Origin: Leptobrachium leishanense
Lineage: Eukaryota > Chordata > Amphibia > Anura > Megophryidae
DNA length: 64,000 nt
Assembly (NCBI GenBank): GCA_009667805.1
Contig: CM019065.1
Location: forward strand, 156,789,322 to 156,853,321
Direction of reading: 5' to 3'
Within the stretch, counting starts at the first letter, position 1; every line of letters starts with the position of its first letter. Shown here in pieces: positions 12,500-22,351 of the stretch. Both the position numbers and the translations under genes were made by a program. The notes below the pieces were generated by a model. The model ran no database searches, had not been told where the DNA came from, and worked only from the letters and a program-made list of their open reading frames with translations.

Positions 12500-14185
12500 C
12501 TAGTCCAAAAAAAGTAGCTGGTAAAACATCCATGTGAAGGAACCGTTCCCTTCTGTCTGTCCTGGCTCTCCAGACACCCCTTCGTTGCAGTCAGCCCGGC
12601 TACTGGGAGCGCTGTCCTCAGCGCCTCGAGCGGCTTGACCTGCCTGCTTCTGTTCCTCTGCCCTGGAGCCGTTAGGAATCTCCAGAAGGCCACTCTCTGC
12701 CTTCTGAGGGTGAGTGTGGAGTGTAGCGTCGCTGAAATAAAGACACCAGGCGCGGCTGTATGCTTTAAAACAGGATCCTCTCTCTCTGAGCTCTGAGAGT
12801 TCTCTGACTTTTTAATGAACAACCACCATTTATGCTGAAGTCCAGCAGTCATAATTTGCATACCCATACTAATTACATTAGGTCAGTTATTTACAATAAA
12901 CATTCTTTACATTCTCTAGCCTTTCAGCTCACACAACATTTGTATATCCATTGTTCTAACACATCAGATTAAACACACACTATCAGAGATCCCTTGAATT
13001 AAACATGCAGCTAGATAATGGGAAAAGCCCTGGTGCATAAATTACACAGCAGTAAAGCTTGTTTACTGTTTTACACAAAAACACATTTACCTACAGGAAT
13101 ATAAGTATTTTTAGAACCAAAGCTACGCCATTTTACACTAAACTAAATTAAACTAAAACCAAACGATGTAAAATATATTTAAAAACACACGATATAAATG
13201 AACATAAACAGGGTTATCCAAAGAGATCCGAATTGCTTGAGAAAGGTAACCGAACGCTGAAAATCAGCGTTCGGTTACCTTTCCTGGCCATTCGGCTATC
13301 CAGAGAGCAGGCAATTCGCCAAATACTGGCGAATTGCCTGCACATACGGTGCCTGTTCGGTGCCTGTTCGAGGGCAGTGAAATCCCCATGAAAAAGCACT
13401 GCTTCGGCTATTCAGAGAACACAAACCAGCAGTGAAAGGTTCCCCTAATGTCCTGCCATTCGGGGTTTAATTCGGCAAATTTATTCAGGAGAATCCCATA
13501 GACTTCAATGTTAAAAATATTCCCGTTTTAATTCAATATCTAATAAACCGTTCATTCTAAAATTCTGCAGCAAAAAGTCTCTTTATTTATAGATTTTTTA
13601 GGATACTTTAAGCATTTTTCAGATTTTTTTTTTATTTATTAAAAGTCCGATTTTTTTTTGATTTTTTTTTCAGTTTACTTATTTTTTTTGTAACAGCCCT
13701 CTTTATTATCATCCCCTGGACCTCCTGTGAAAATTTCAGACATTTTCGCTCAGTAGTTTCTTTGCAAACAGCGTTTCTTTTTCCCAGATTCATACAAATG
13801 GTTTTTCTAATTTATTCACTGCCTCCTCTACGTCACAGCTGCTTCGGCTCTGTGTGATTCGGCTCCTGTTCGGCTCATGTTCGGCTCCTGTTCCTCTTTT
13901 TCAAAGGTTAATCCAGATGTTTTTGCTTGTTTTCAGCGTGCATTCGGTTAGTTTTCGGTGGGTTTACGGCAGCTTTTCCCTGCAATTCGGGGACCCTGTG
14001 GTGCTTGCTGAATACACCGCAGGGTCACCGAAATGCAATCGGCAAAAGGAACCGAATTGAAGAGAACGAAAAGTCACCGAACGTGCGGTGACTTTTCGAA
14101 TCTCTTTGGATAACCCTGTAAGTCTCTTGGGGTTTGAAGCATGGAGCGTTACATCAGCTCCATGACAATCCAATAAAACTTATTT
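12500..14185 (-). mobile_element. Decayed LTR related to the 31771-38553 element
   Basis: The sequence around 13085-13208 and 14119-14150 follows the same order as the LTRs at 31771 and 37544: AAACACATTTA, then GAATATAAGT, a run of TAAA words, ACACGATATAAATGAACATAAA, GTCTCTTGGGGTTTG, and GGAGCGTTACATCAG. It is diverged and interrupted by the MITE at 13209-14118. Its outer boundaries and internal region could not be fixed. Confidence 0.5.
13209..14118 (+). mobile_element. MITE family B, copy 1 (CAGGGTTATCCAAAGAG ends)
   Basis: Terminal inverted repeats are CAGGGTTATCCAAAGAGA and TCTCTTTGGATAACCCTG. The inside is rich in small hairpins, such as GGTAACCGAACGCTG facing CAGCGTTCGGTTACC, and GTCACCGAACGT facing ACGTGCGGTGAC. 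The related LTR at 32740 contains the empty site GAACATAAAGTC, which shows that 3 bp (AAA, now TAA on the right) were duplicated. Relatives are at 42561-43246 and 52844-54733. Confidence 0.8.
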
Positions 14186-15046
14186 TCAGCCAGCACCATA
14201 TAGATTTGTGCCGTTAAACATTAGAAATATCAGATGTTTAAAAAAAGATTTCTGCCAAATTCCTTCCATTTCCCTGCTTGTAATCCACTGATCAATGCAT
14301 TTTAGCATTTGAAATTGTTTCGGAAATCGGCATACCTATAAATACTTACTGAATCAGTATAATCAATATTTCCATTTAAAGTATAGCTGTGAGAGTCTAA
14401 ATTCAATCCAAGTTTTTATCGGGAAATCGGTAAGTATTGTATTTTTTTTTACCGTATTTTTTTGTTAAGTGATTTTGGTTTAGTGTTATTATCACTTAAC
14501 ATTAGATTTTAGCAGTCGATAATTTTTACTGATTACCAGCTACAAATGAGAATACCAGTGTTTTAGGAATGGGCAAATCAGTAGTCCAAACTCTTTCCTG
14601 GTTACCGATTCACACACTGTCAATGGGTGACAGTTTAAATAAAATCTTAATTTGTTGTGAGGTATTTTGCACTGCCTTATTTAGCAGCAACAATTTGATT
14701 TCATCAAAACAAAATGTTTAGTTTGAATTGCAGATAATTAAAGCAATGGTCCAACAAAATTCAGAAAAAGTACAACATTTTTTTAAAAATATTTTTATTA
14801 TGAAGACTGCATAGACATATAAAGAAGTCAAACAGCAAAAAGTGGCTGCGCAGGGCCGAAGGAAGTCATCCACAAAGTCCCATAAGAAAAATACAAAACA
14901 GGCAAGCATCAAAGACTGGTAGCAGCAGCAGGCACAGTACACTCAGACGTAAGAACGCAGACATCAGACAAGAGAGATGGTGGCTAAAAAAAGGGGGGAG
15001 GGGTGGCACAGACCAAGATTGTGAAAGCTCTTTTCTATTCTATTAT
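14186..15046. other. No recognisable gene
   Basis: AT-rich sequence with short open frames only. No terminal or tandem repeats identified. Confidence 0.4.
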
Positions 15047-15434
15047 ACAGTAATTGTGCCCCAGTGCACAAAGCAAGGCCCATAAAGACATGGTTGAATG
15101 AGTTTGGTATGGAAGAAGGTGGCCTACACAAAGCCCAAACCCAGTAACCTGAACCCCATCAAACATGGGGTGGGATGAACTGGAATGGAGACTGTGCCAG
15201 GCCTTCTCATCCAAATCAGTGCCTGACCTCACAAATGCTTTACTGAATAAATTGGCAAAACTTCCCACAGAAACACTCCAAAATCTTGTTGAAAAGTCTT
15301 CCCTGAAGAGAGGAATTGTTATACCTGCAATGAATGCACCAATTCTGTTTTGATGTCTATGTATTTTGAATGCAAAGCCATAATAGACCCTGTTGGTGTA
15401 ATGGTCAGGTGTCCCTTTTGTCCATATAGTTTGT
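15047..15434 (+). pseudogene. 3' remnant of a Tc1/mariner transposase
   Basis: The stretch GTGCACAAAGCAAGG through TGGGATGAACTGGAATGG matches the end of a Tc1-type transposase, the region after the second catalytic aspartate. The open segment 15165-15353 encodes WDELEWR, SVPDLTNALLN and PTETLQNLVE, hallmark Tc1 carboxy-terminal wording. The 3' non-coding end (GTTGGTGTAATGGTCAGGTGTCCC, then TTTTGTCCATATAGT) is the usual Tc1 terminus. The amino-terminal half is absent and the frame is broken before 15165. It is a different and older Tc1 family than the element at 46882-48504. Confidence 0.8.
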
Positions 15435-15541
15435 ATGTATATCATTTATGAGCTTTCTGAATAAAATCACCTACATTCCCAGGGATGAAGAATATGCAGT
15501 CCATAGCATATCTGTCTGCCGATCTCTTTTGTCTTATTAAT

Positions 15542-16486
15542 TTAAATCCTGCTCCTCCTGGGTTTGGATAATTTCTTGATGGCTCCCAAAACATCTTCAT
15601 TTCTAAGACTGTACACCAGTGGGTTTAACATGGGGACCACAGCTACATAAAATATTGAAATAAACTTGTCTTGTTCTGGAGAATATTCTGACTGTGGTTT
15701 CATATACAAGAAAATACCTGGACCATAGAACAGTAAGACTGTGGTGAGATGGGAGGTGCAACGAGAGAAAGCTTTGAGTCGCCCAGCTAATGACTGAACC
15801 TTTAATATCGTGGAAATAATGTAAACATAAGAAATAATAGTGAGGCTAAATGATGGCAACGCTATAAATATGTTCTCAAATGTTAGGAAGAGCTCCCTGC
15901 TTGATGTATCACTGGATGTAATACTTAGCAATGCTTTCATCTCGCAGAAGAAATGGTTTATTTCATGAGAATAACAGAATGTGAGTAAGGTTGTGAGCAC
16001 AATATGTAACATGGAGTTGAAGGCACTGGTAAACCATGAACATGCTGCCATTGTGATACATACATTTTTGCTCATGACCAGAGAGTACTGCAAAGGGAAA
16101 CAAATGGCCTCATAGCGGTCATAAGCCATGGATGTTAGTATGAAAATCTCTGCGGCTGTACAAAACATGAAGAAATATTCTTGAGTAATACAACCAAGAT
16201 AAGAGATCCTGTGGTTATGTGTTACGGTGATAGATAGTAGTTTAGGGAGGGTGTTGGAAACATATGTAACATCTACAATGGACAGGTTACAAAGGAAGAA
16301 ATACATTGGCGTGTGGAGCTGAGGCATGCAGACTACAAGCCCGAAAATGATTATGTTTCCAAGAACAGCCAACAGATACATGAATAGAATCCCAAGAATC
16401 ATTACATATTCAACAGATGTAGAACCGGAAAACGCCATGATGTAGAATTCTTTCTCGCTACTTCTGTTTTGACATCCACTCATCAT
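15542..16486 (-). CDS. Olfactory receptor, class II type, 314 residues
   Basis: A seven-transmembrane odorant receptor in one exon, as usual for this family. It would act at the plasma membrane of olfactory neurons through G-olf. The frame opens with two ATGs (16486 and 16483). An N-glycosylation site (NRS) lies in the short amino terminus. Visible hallmarks in order: LGN in TM1, LHTPMYFFLCNLS in TM2, MAYDRYEAIC at the end of TM3, KAFSRCTSH before TM6, and PMLNPLVYSLRN in TM7. Length and carboxy tail are normal. Two departures stand out. The usual DRYVAIC reads DRYEAIC, a charged residue in the G-protein contact motif. The usual LSCSD of the second extracellular loop reads ITSSD, losing a conserved cysteine. 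The loop motif NHFFCEMKALL has lysine where most receptors have proline, as in the other two receptors here. It may be functional or recently relaxed. Confidence 0.93.
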   Translation of the reverse strand: MMSGCQNRSSEKEFYIMAFSGSTSVEYVMILGILFMYLLAVLGNIIIFGLVVCMPQLHTPMYFFLCNLSIVDVTYVSNTLPKLLSITVTHNHRISYLGCITQEYFFMFCTAAEIFILTSMAYDRYEAICFPLQYSLVMSKNVCITMAACSWFTSAFNSMLHIVLTTLLTFCYSHEINHFFCEMKALLSITSSDTSSRELFLTFENIFIALPSFSLTIISYVYIISTILKVQSLAGRLKAFSRCTSHLTTVLLFYGPGIFLYMKPQSEYSPEQDKFISIFYVAVVPMLNPLVYSLRNEDVLGAIKKLSKPRRSRI

Positions 16487-17362
16487 GCGAGGAGCCTATT
16501 GACGATGATGTCGATGATGATTATAATACATAATAATTTAATAAAGTTTCTCTAATGAATCTAACATAAGAACATATGAAGATCGGGGATCAAGAACTTA
16601 TTAAATACCAGGGTATTAGGCTTTTACCTGTCCAAAAAAGATGACAGCTAGAGGGGACCATGGAACAAGTTTCCATTTTCATTTAATATTTTAATTCTTA
16701 TTTTCATTGAATCTGCAAACTGATTTAGTATTACAAGTTAGGGCAAATACAGAAATTGATTCATAAATACTTCTTATTTATTGAAGTATAAGATTAAATG
16801 TGACCTTAGAAACAATGAAGTATGTTGGTATTGATTATGTGGACTATTGATTATAGTGCCTAAAAATATCATTGAAGTTTGAAAAATCAATTATATTTTA
16901 ATTGTTACTACAATTTTAGAAAAATATCTTACCTTGAATTCCATATAGTTTGCAAAGTATCATTGTTCTTTCTCTCCGTAGCCTGCAAGTATTTAATATA
17001 CACTGGTTCAGAGTCCTGTGAGATACTTCCATGCTGAAATCTCTGTGGAATTCTCTTGAGTTTCATAGTGATTACAGTCAAACAATGAAGACAAGGAAGT
17101 CTTTTCAAGTAATGCATCATCATTACTACACTATGGAAAATATTAAAGGGATGGATGAAAAAATACATGCGTTTTTTTAGGCAGTATTGAAGAACGTATT
17201 TCACACTCATAGATCCATCAGACTGACACATTGCACCATTTATCTAATCTGCTTTGTTTTTGTGGACAAATTGCTTTTTTCTGCAGAGGGAGAGAATATT
17301 GAATGACCAAATGCAGCAAGTAAACATTGCAGGAATGAAATCAATGAATTTACTTCCTACTT
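16487..17362. other. 5' flank of the receptor gene, nothing recognised
   Basis: AT-rich sequence upstream of the minus-strand receptor. Olfactory receptor genes usually have non-coding 5' exons, which cannot be identified by eye here. No repeat family was recognised. Confidence 0.4.
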
Positions 17363-17496
17363 CAGGGATCAGAAACCATGGCCCTCCAAATGTTTTGAAA
17401 CTACATGTTCTGTTATGGTCAATCACTCATTAGGTGGGTGATTCTCATGCAAAATGTAGTTCTAAAACATCTGGAGGGCCAATTTGATGACGCCTG
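17363..17496. mobile_element. Small hAT MITE, 134 bp
   Basis: Long inverted repeats: CAGGGATCAGAAACCATGGCC on the left faces GGCCAATTTGATGACGCCTG on the right, and CTCCAAATGTTTTGAAACTACAT also finds its complement. The flanks are identical 8-bp repeats TCCTACTT (17355-17362 and 17497-17504). Confidence 0.85.
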
Positions 17497-17504
17497 TCCT
17501 ACTT

Positions 17505-18058
17505 TCACTAACTGCAGTGCAGCACTTTACACACACTGCCCATCAACATGTATAACTAAAACCTGTAAAGGAAAAACCCTTGGGAATGCAAGAATACCAA
17601 TAATCCTGCATATAACTATAAGACAGATATTTGCCAAATCTATACAAACAATATGAACTTTGAAAAATTATCACTTAAAATTAAAAGTAGAAAAATAACC
17701 TCATAAATCTTATACATGAGATGGATTCCTCTCCATAAACTTTGGTCCAAGTTGGCACAAGACGTGTAATTTGGTGACAGGTTTCTGGTTGGGGTTAAAA
17801 TGTCACAGTTTACAGTCATCAACAACCAGATTCCTTGAGACCCTTGAGTCTGGCTCCTTTCTAAGCAGGTGGACATCCTCATGGTTCATGAAAATATGCC
17901 CTCATCTAGCTCCAGCTGGCCACTAGCACTAGGTCGGTACTGGAAAAGCACTGGTGCTATCCCACTTGCTCTAATCCAGGATTAGGATAAAAAGGCTTTG
18001 GACGAACTAACTGCCATGGCTAATGATATCCATACGGTGTATCTCAAGAAATGGACTC
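17505..18058. other. No recognisable feature
   Basis: No open frame of note, no terminal repeats. Confidence 0.4.
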
Positions 18059-18842
18059 TGTCACAGACCTGGAAACCTCCAGAAATGTAAAAGTTTTTCT
18101 CCCCTTGCGAAACATCCCCCCCTGTGTGTTTACCTTTGATTGTAACATTCCCCATTGTTTATCTCATGCGCCAGACTTGTTTGCCCCTCTGGGACTCCCC
18201 AGGATTATCCCGCTGTCTCCGGGATTCCCCTTTTTGGAGTGACCCCAGTGTCCAGAGGCACATACTTCTAAGCCCAACTGCTCCATTCCCCTTCATGGGA
18301 ATGGAATGCTCTTTGGGGACAACCTACAGAACACTATCAGGTACTACCCCCTTGAAGCTTGAGGGGAAGCTCCCTAGGGAACACTGAATTTGGGACCCCA
18401 AACTGATGCACATTGGTGATCGGCCCCCTTTGGTGCTATCGGGGTGCTTTTTGGGCTTCTTGTTCTTTAGACTCTGGGCTTCCCGGGAACACTTGAATCT
18501 TCTTAATGTGCCCCCATGAAGCCCTTGAATTCCCCCATTTAATGTACCCCTTTCTTTCTGTATAGGCGAAAACTAGGTTTTCCCCAGGGCCAAAATGTCT
18601 AGAACCTTCCATTGTTCTTGTTAATCCCATGATATTTATCTGATCGTTTTGTGTGTATAAAAGGAGCTGCATCTCTGTACCAAAATAGCTTTTTTTTTTT
18701 CTTTTGTTTTTGATGAACTTGAAACTTGTGTCGCCTGGTTCTCAGGAGTAGCCCTGCTATAAACACAAAATTTTCTCTGCTATTTCACTAGCGACGAGGC
18801 AAGGCAGATACTATTCAAACTGAATATTACAGATCCGTCACA
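18059..18842 (+). mobile_element. Probable solo LTR, 784 bp
   Basis: The segment begins TGTCACAGACC and ends CCGTCACA, the TG...CA pattern of an LTR. It is flanked by GACTC (18054-18058) and GACTT (18843-18847), a 4-of-5 target duplication. A TATA box (TATAAAAGG at 18656) sits in the last quarter, where a plus-strand LTR promoter would be. No second copy or internal region is nearby, so if correct it is the product of LTR-LTR recombination. Confidence 0.55.
18656..18664 (+). promoter_or_regulatory. TATA box of the solo LTR
   Basis: TATAAAAGG, preceded by GTGTG and followed by AGCTGCATCTCTG. It is a strong TATA match and supports the plus orientation of the LTR. Confidence 0.55.
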
Positions 18843-18847
18843 GACTT

Positions 18848-19178
18848 CTTGGTTGGTATAGGACATCAATGGGAGTTGATCCACCATATAATTTGGCTAT
18901 GTGTGTGGGGCTCTAGGATTTGGACATGGTACTCTAGTTCATGTAAAGCTTTGGTGCACCTACATCTTTCTCCCAGGCCTGCCCTGGCCGACCTGCTCTT
19001 CTCCTCTCTCTCTCCCCTCCTTTTTGTTTCTCATGTCTTCTGCCCAGCTTTGTTTCTTCCTGTAATACTCAAATACGGCACTGTGAACTATATCATTGCT
19101 GAATGATTGTGTGACTTTCACTGCCTTGTGATTCATGTGGTTCCTTGTCCTGGTGCGTCTTCAAAAACAAATTACCCC
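18848..19178. other. No recognisable feature
   Basis: Pyrimidine-rich stretch at 18965-19060, otherwise nothing to annotate. Confidence 0.4.
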
Positions 19179-19319
19179 TCCCCCTTATAGTGAGAGGAAG
19201 GGGATGTGTGAGGATCCTGAGGACGAGCAAAAGCACTAATGGCCTGCTCTACGGTGGGGCCCGCTCAGGTCTCACAAGGTTTTAGCTTGCTTGTGCCATT
19301 ACAGGGATGAATGCTCCAT

Positions 19320-19327
19320 ATGCAAAT
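19320..19327. promoter_or_regulatory. Octamer motif ATGCAAAT
   Basis: A perfect octamer, conserved at the same place in the second element (55930-55937). In newt satellite 2, snRNA-type promoter elements drive the ribozyme transcript, and the octamer is the usual distal element of such promoters. Function here is inferred. Confidence 0.45.
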
Positions 19328-19396
19328 CAGTCTGATCTCACCCAATGAGGGTGGCCAGTACTGACTGCCAAGGACGTCATCCCTGCACGAGAGGTG

Positions 19397-19453
19397 CAGC
19401 AACCCCCGACTATTGTTTCGGCCTTGTTAGGCCTCGTCAGGAGGGTATAGCTG
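19397..19453 (-). ncRNA. Type I hammerhead ribozyme, copy 1
   Basis: Read on the minus strand: the helix I 5' arm ends in ACCCTC, followed by the conserved box CTGACGA, stem II GGCCT-AACA-AGGCC (5 bp, 4-nt loop), the conserved GAAA, a very short helix III (A-U and C-G around a 4-nt loop), the cleavage triplet GTC, and the helix I 3' arm GGGGGT. Helix I pairs over 6 bp, then an internal loop, then 4 more bp (CAGC region). Cleavage is predicted between 19408 and 19407. All invariant core nucleotides are present. Relative to the copy near 56035 the first helix I pair is C-G instead of U-A, a compensatory change. Confidence 0.85.
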
Positions 19454-19546
19454 ACACCCCTCTAGGCACATCAAGTAAGGGGTCCACGTCTGGATTACCC
19501 TGTAAACTTATAGTGACGGAAAGGGGGTGTGTGAGGATCCCCCTTA

Positions 19547-19905
19547 AATATCACAGTCTGAAGCCCTATTTTGAAAACAAAGTAATTTAGAAAATCAGGA
19601 CTACAGAGTCCGTGCTGTTACCTTTCTAATAAACTGAAGTTGTTATGGTGCCTAGGTTCTTCACTATCAAGTGATTTTCCAAAACATCCTCCACAATGTT
19701 AAATTATTTATGACAAAAAACCAACAATAAGAATAATATAAAAACACAGTGACCTTACATATTCTGACCTGCCAAGTCTCACCTTCGAGCTATTGCACTT
19801 TGGAAACATTGAGTGTTATTTAATAGTGCCATTCTTTTTTGCAAAATGTGATTATACATGGCCAAAATACATCAAATCAATCAGAGAAGATACTAAGTGT
19901 TGCTT
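19547..19905. other. No recognisable feature
   Basis: AT-rich, no coding frame or repeat identified. Confidence 0.4.
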
Positions 19906-20329
19906 TGAGGGGCGTGTCTGCTGACCATGTTGATCAGACATGTGTAAGCGGAGCTCCGTGATACTGCTAGCCCCATCTCAGTCTCGCCACGAATTCTGGG
20001 CATCCACAGCTCTCTGAAGCCCACTCTGACCTCAAAGCAGACCCCGAGCAAGAGATGTCTCTCCCAAAGGCTCAGAGTGCCCTGGGAAATTCAAGATGGT
20101 GCCTCCCTGGGATCCCACTCACCTCGCTCCCTCGACGACACTGAGGAGGTAGGCCTGCTTCCCCTTATTGAGTCAGCCCAGCCACTGAGAGGCTGATTCA
20201 ACTCATGTTGATGGAGCTGAGGGCCACGCTGCAAACAGGGTTTCGTTCTATCACGGGGGATCTGCATCAGGGGCGGATCCAGAGACTAGTCTCGGGAGGG
20301 GCACTTACAGAAAATAAGGTGTTTTAGCA

Positions 20330-20615
20330 GAGAGCCCAACTCACGAGAATTTACAGAGGGCCCGGCTCACAGGAGCTTACAATCTAGAGGAGCAGAGGGC
20401 CCGACTCACAGGAGCTTACAATCTAGAGGAGCAGAGGGCACCCAGGAGCTTACAATCTAGAGGAGCAGAGGGCACCCAGGAGCTTACAATCTAGAGGAGC
20501 AGAGGACACCCAGGAGCTTACAATCTAGAGGAGCAGAGGGCACCCCGGATTTTACAATCTAGAGGAGCAGAGGGCACCCCGGATTTTACAATCTAGAGGA
20601 GCAGAGAGCCCCCAG
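20330..20615. repeat. 34-bp tandem repeat
   Basis: About eight units of GGAGCTTACAATCTAGAGG plus AGCAGAGGGCACCCA. The first units carry GCCCGACTCACA in place of GCACCCA, and the last two read GGATTTTACA. Confidence 0.9.
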
Positions 20616-20623
20616 CTCACACA

Positions 20624-22060
20624 TGGATTTGCCCCCAGCTCAAGGATTTGCCCAGCTCATGGATTTGCCCCAGGTCATGGATTTGCCCAGCTCATGGATT
20701 TGCCCCCAGGTCATGGATTTGCCCAGCACATGGATTTGCCCCCAGCTCATGGATTTGCCCCCAGGTCATGGATTTGCCCAGCTCATGGATTTGCCCCCAG
20801 GTCATGGATTTGCCCAGCTCATGGATTTGCCCCAGGTCATGGATTTGCCCAGCACATGGATTTGCCAAGCTCATGGATTTGCCCCCAGGTCATGGATTTG
20901 CCCAGCTCATGTATTTGCCCAGCTCATGGATTTGCCCCCAGGTCATGGATTTGCCCAGCTCATGGATTTGCCCCCAGGTCATAGATTTGCCCAGCTCATG
21001 TATTTGCCCAGCTCATGTATTTGCCCCCAGGTCATGGATTTGCCCAGCTCATGGATTTGCCCCCAGGTCATGGATTTGCCCAGCACATGGATTTGCCCCC
21101 AGCTCATGGATTTGCCCCCAGGTCATGGATTTGCCCAGCTCATGTATTTGCCCAGCTCATGTATTTGCCCCCAGGTCATGTATTTGCCCCCAGCTCATGG
21201 ATTTGCCCCCAGGTCATGGATTTGCCCAGCACATGGATTTGCCCCCAGCTCATGGATTTGCCCCCAGGTCATGGATTTGCCCAGCTCATGGATTTGCCCC
21301 CAGGTCATGGATTTGCCCAGCTCATGGATTTGCCCCCAGGTCATGGATTTGCCCATCACATGAATTTGCCCAGCTCATGGATTTGCCCCCAGGTCATGGA
21401 TTTGCCCAGCTCATGTATTTGCCCAGCTCATGTATTTGCCCCCAGGTCATGGATTTGCCCAGCTCATGGATTTGCCCCCAGGTCATGGATTTGCCCCCAG
21501 GTCATGGATTTGCCCCCAGGTCATGGATTTGCCCAGCTCATGGATTTGCCCAGCTCATGTATTTGCCCCCAGGTCATGTATTTGCCCCCAGGTCATGTAT
21601 TTGCCCCCAGCTCATGGATTTGCCCCCAGGTCATGGATTTGCCCAGCACATGGATTTGCCCCCAGCTCATGGATTTGCCCCCAGGTCATGGATTTGCCCC
21701 AGCTCATGGATTTGCCCCCAGGTCATGGATTTGCCCAGCTCATGGATTTGCCCCCAGGTCATGGATTTGCCAGCACATGGATTTGCCCAGCTCATGGATT
21801 TGCCCCCAGGTCATGGATTTGCCCAGCTCATGTATTTGCCCAGCTCATGTATTTGCCCCCAGGTAATGGATTTGCCCAGCTCATGGATTTGCCCCCAGGT
21901 CATGGATTTGCCCCCAGCTCATGTATTTGCCCACATCATGGATTTGCCCCCAGGTCATGGATTTGCCCCCAGGTCATGGATTTGCCCCCAGGTCACACAT
22001 GGATTTGCCCCCAGGTCACACATGGATTTGCCCCAGCTCATGGATTTGCCCCAGCTCTCA
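20624..22060. repeat. Minisatellite of 17-20-bp units
   Basis: Alternating units CCCAGCTCATGGATTTG and CCCCCAGGTCATGGATTTG, related to the 18-bp array at 8607-9275 but with a dimeric higher-order period of about 36 bp. Stop-free repeats leave long open frames that have no support as genes. Confidence 0.95.
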
Positions 22061-22089
22061 CCTGGATTGTTGCCCCAGCTCCGGCAGGG

Positions 22090-22351
22090 GGTTGAGGGAC
22101 CCAGATGCCGGGCAGCGCGGGAGCGCCTGCCCGATCTTGAACAGTCCGTCCTGTGAAGTGGATGCGGCTCTGTGCGTGCGCAGCCGGTCACGTGGTCCGG
22201 GTAATCAGGTGGTACAGAGACTCAGTACCACCTGATTAGCCGGACCACGTGACCGGCTGCGCACGCACAAAGCCGCATCCACTTCACAGGACGGACTGTT
22301 CAAGACCGGGCAGGCGCTCCCGCGCTGCCCGGCATCTGGGTCCCTCAACCC
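22090..22351. repeat. Near-perfect palindrome, about 260 bp
   Basis: The centre is at about 22220 (GGTAC-AGAGACTCA-GTACC). The arms run outward through CACGTGGTCCGG and GTGCGTGCGCAGCCGG to GGGTTGAGGGACCCAGATGCC. It is clearly homologous to the palindrome at 9297-9566 but better preserved. Confidence 0.9.

Larger units (their letters stand above)
19188..19537 (-). mobile_element. Retrozyme-like hammerhead element, copy 1
   Basis: The same sequence as the element at 55793-56223, about 85-90 percent alike by eye. A 323-bp unit begins at 19188 (TAGTGAGAGGAAGG) and a partial second unit begins at 19511 (TAGTGACGGAAAGG), so the copy is slightly more than one unit long. The flanks TCCCCCTTA at 19179-19187 and 19538-19546 are identical 9-bp direct repeats, indicating insertion. 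It carries a hammerhead ribozyme on the minus strand (19397-19453) and an ATGCAAAT octamer (19320-19327), and has no open reading frame. Its transcription strand is taken to be minus because that strand holds the ribozyme. Confidence 0.75.

Noticed and set aside
20623..22235. Open frame of about 500 residues through the second minisatellite
   Set aside because: Same artefact. The product is a monotonous repeat and overlaps the palindrome and the element end.
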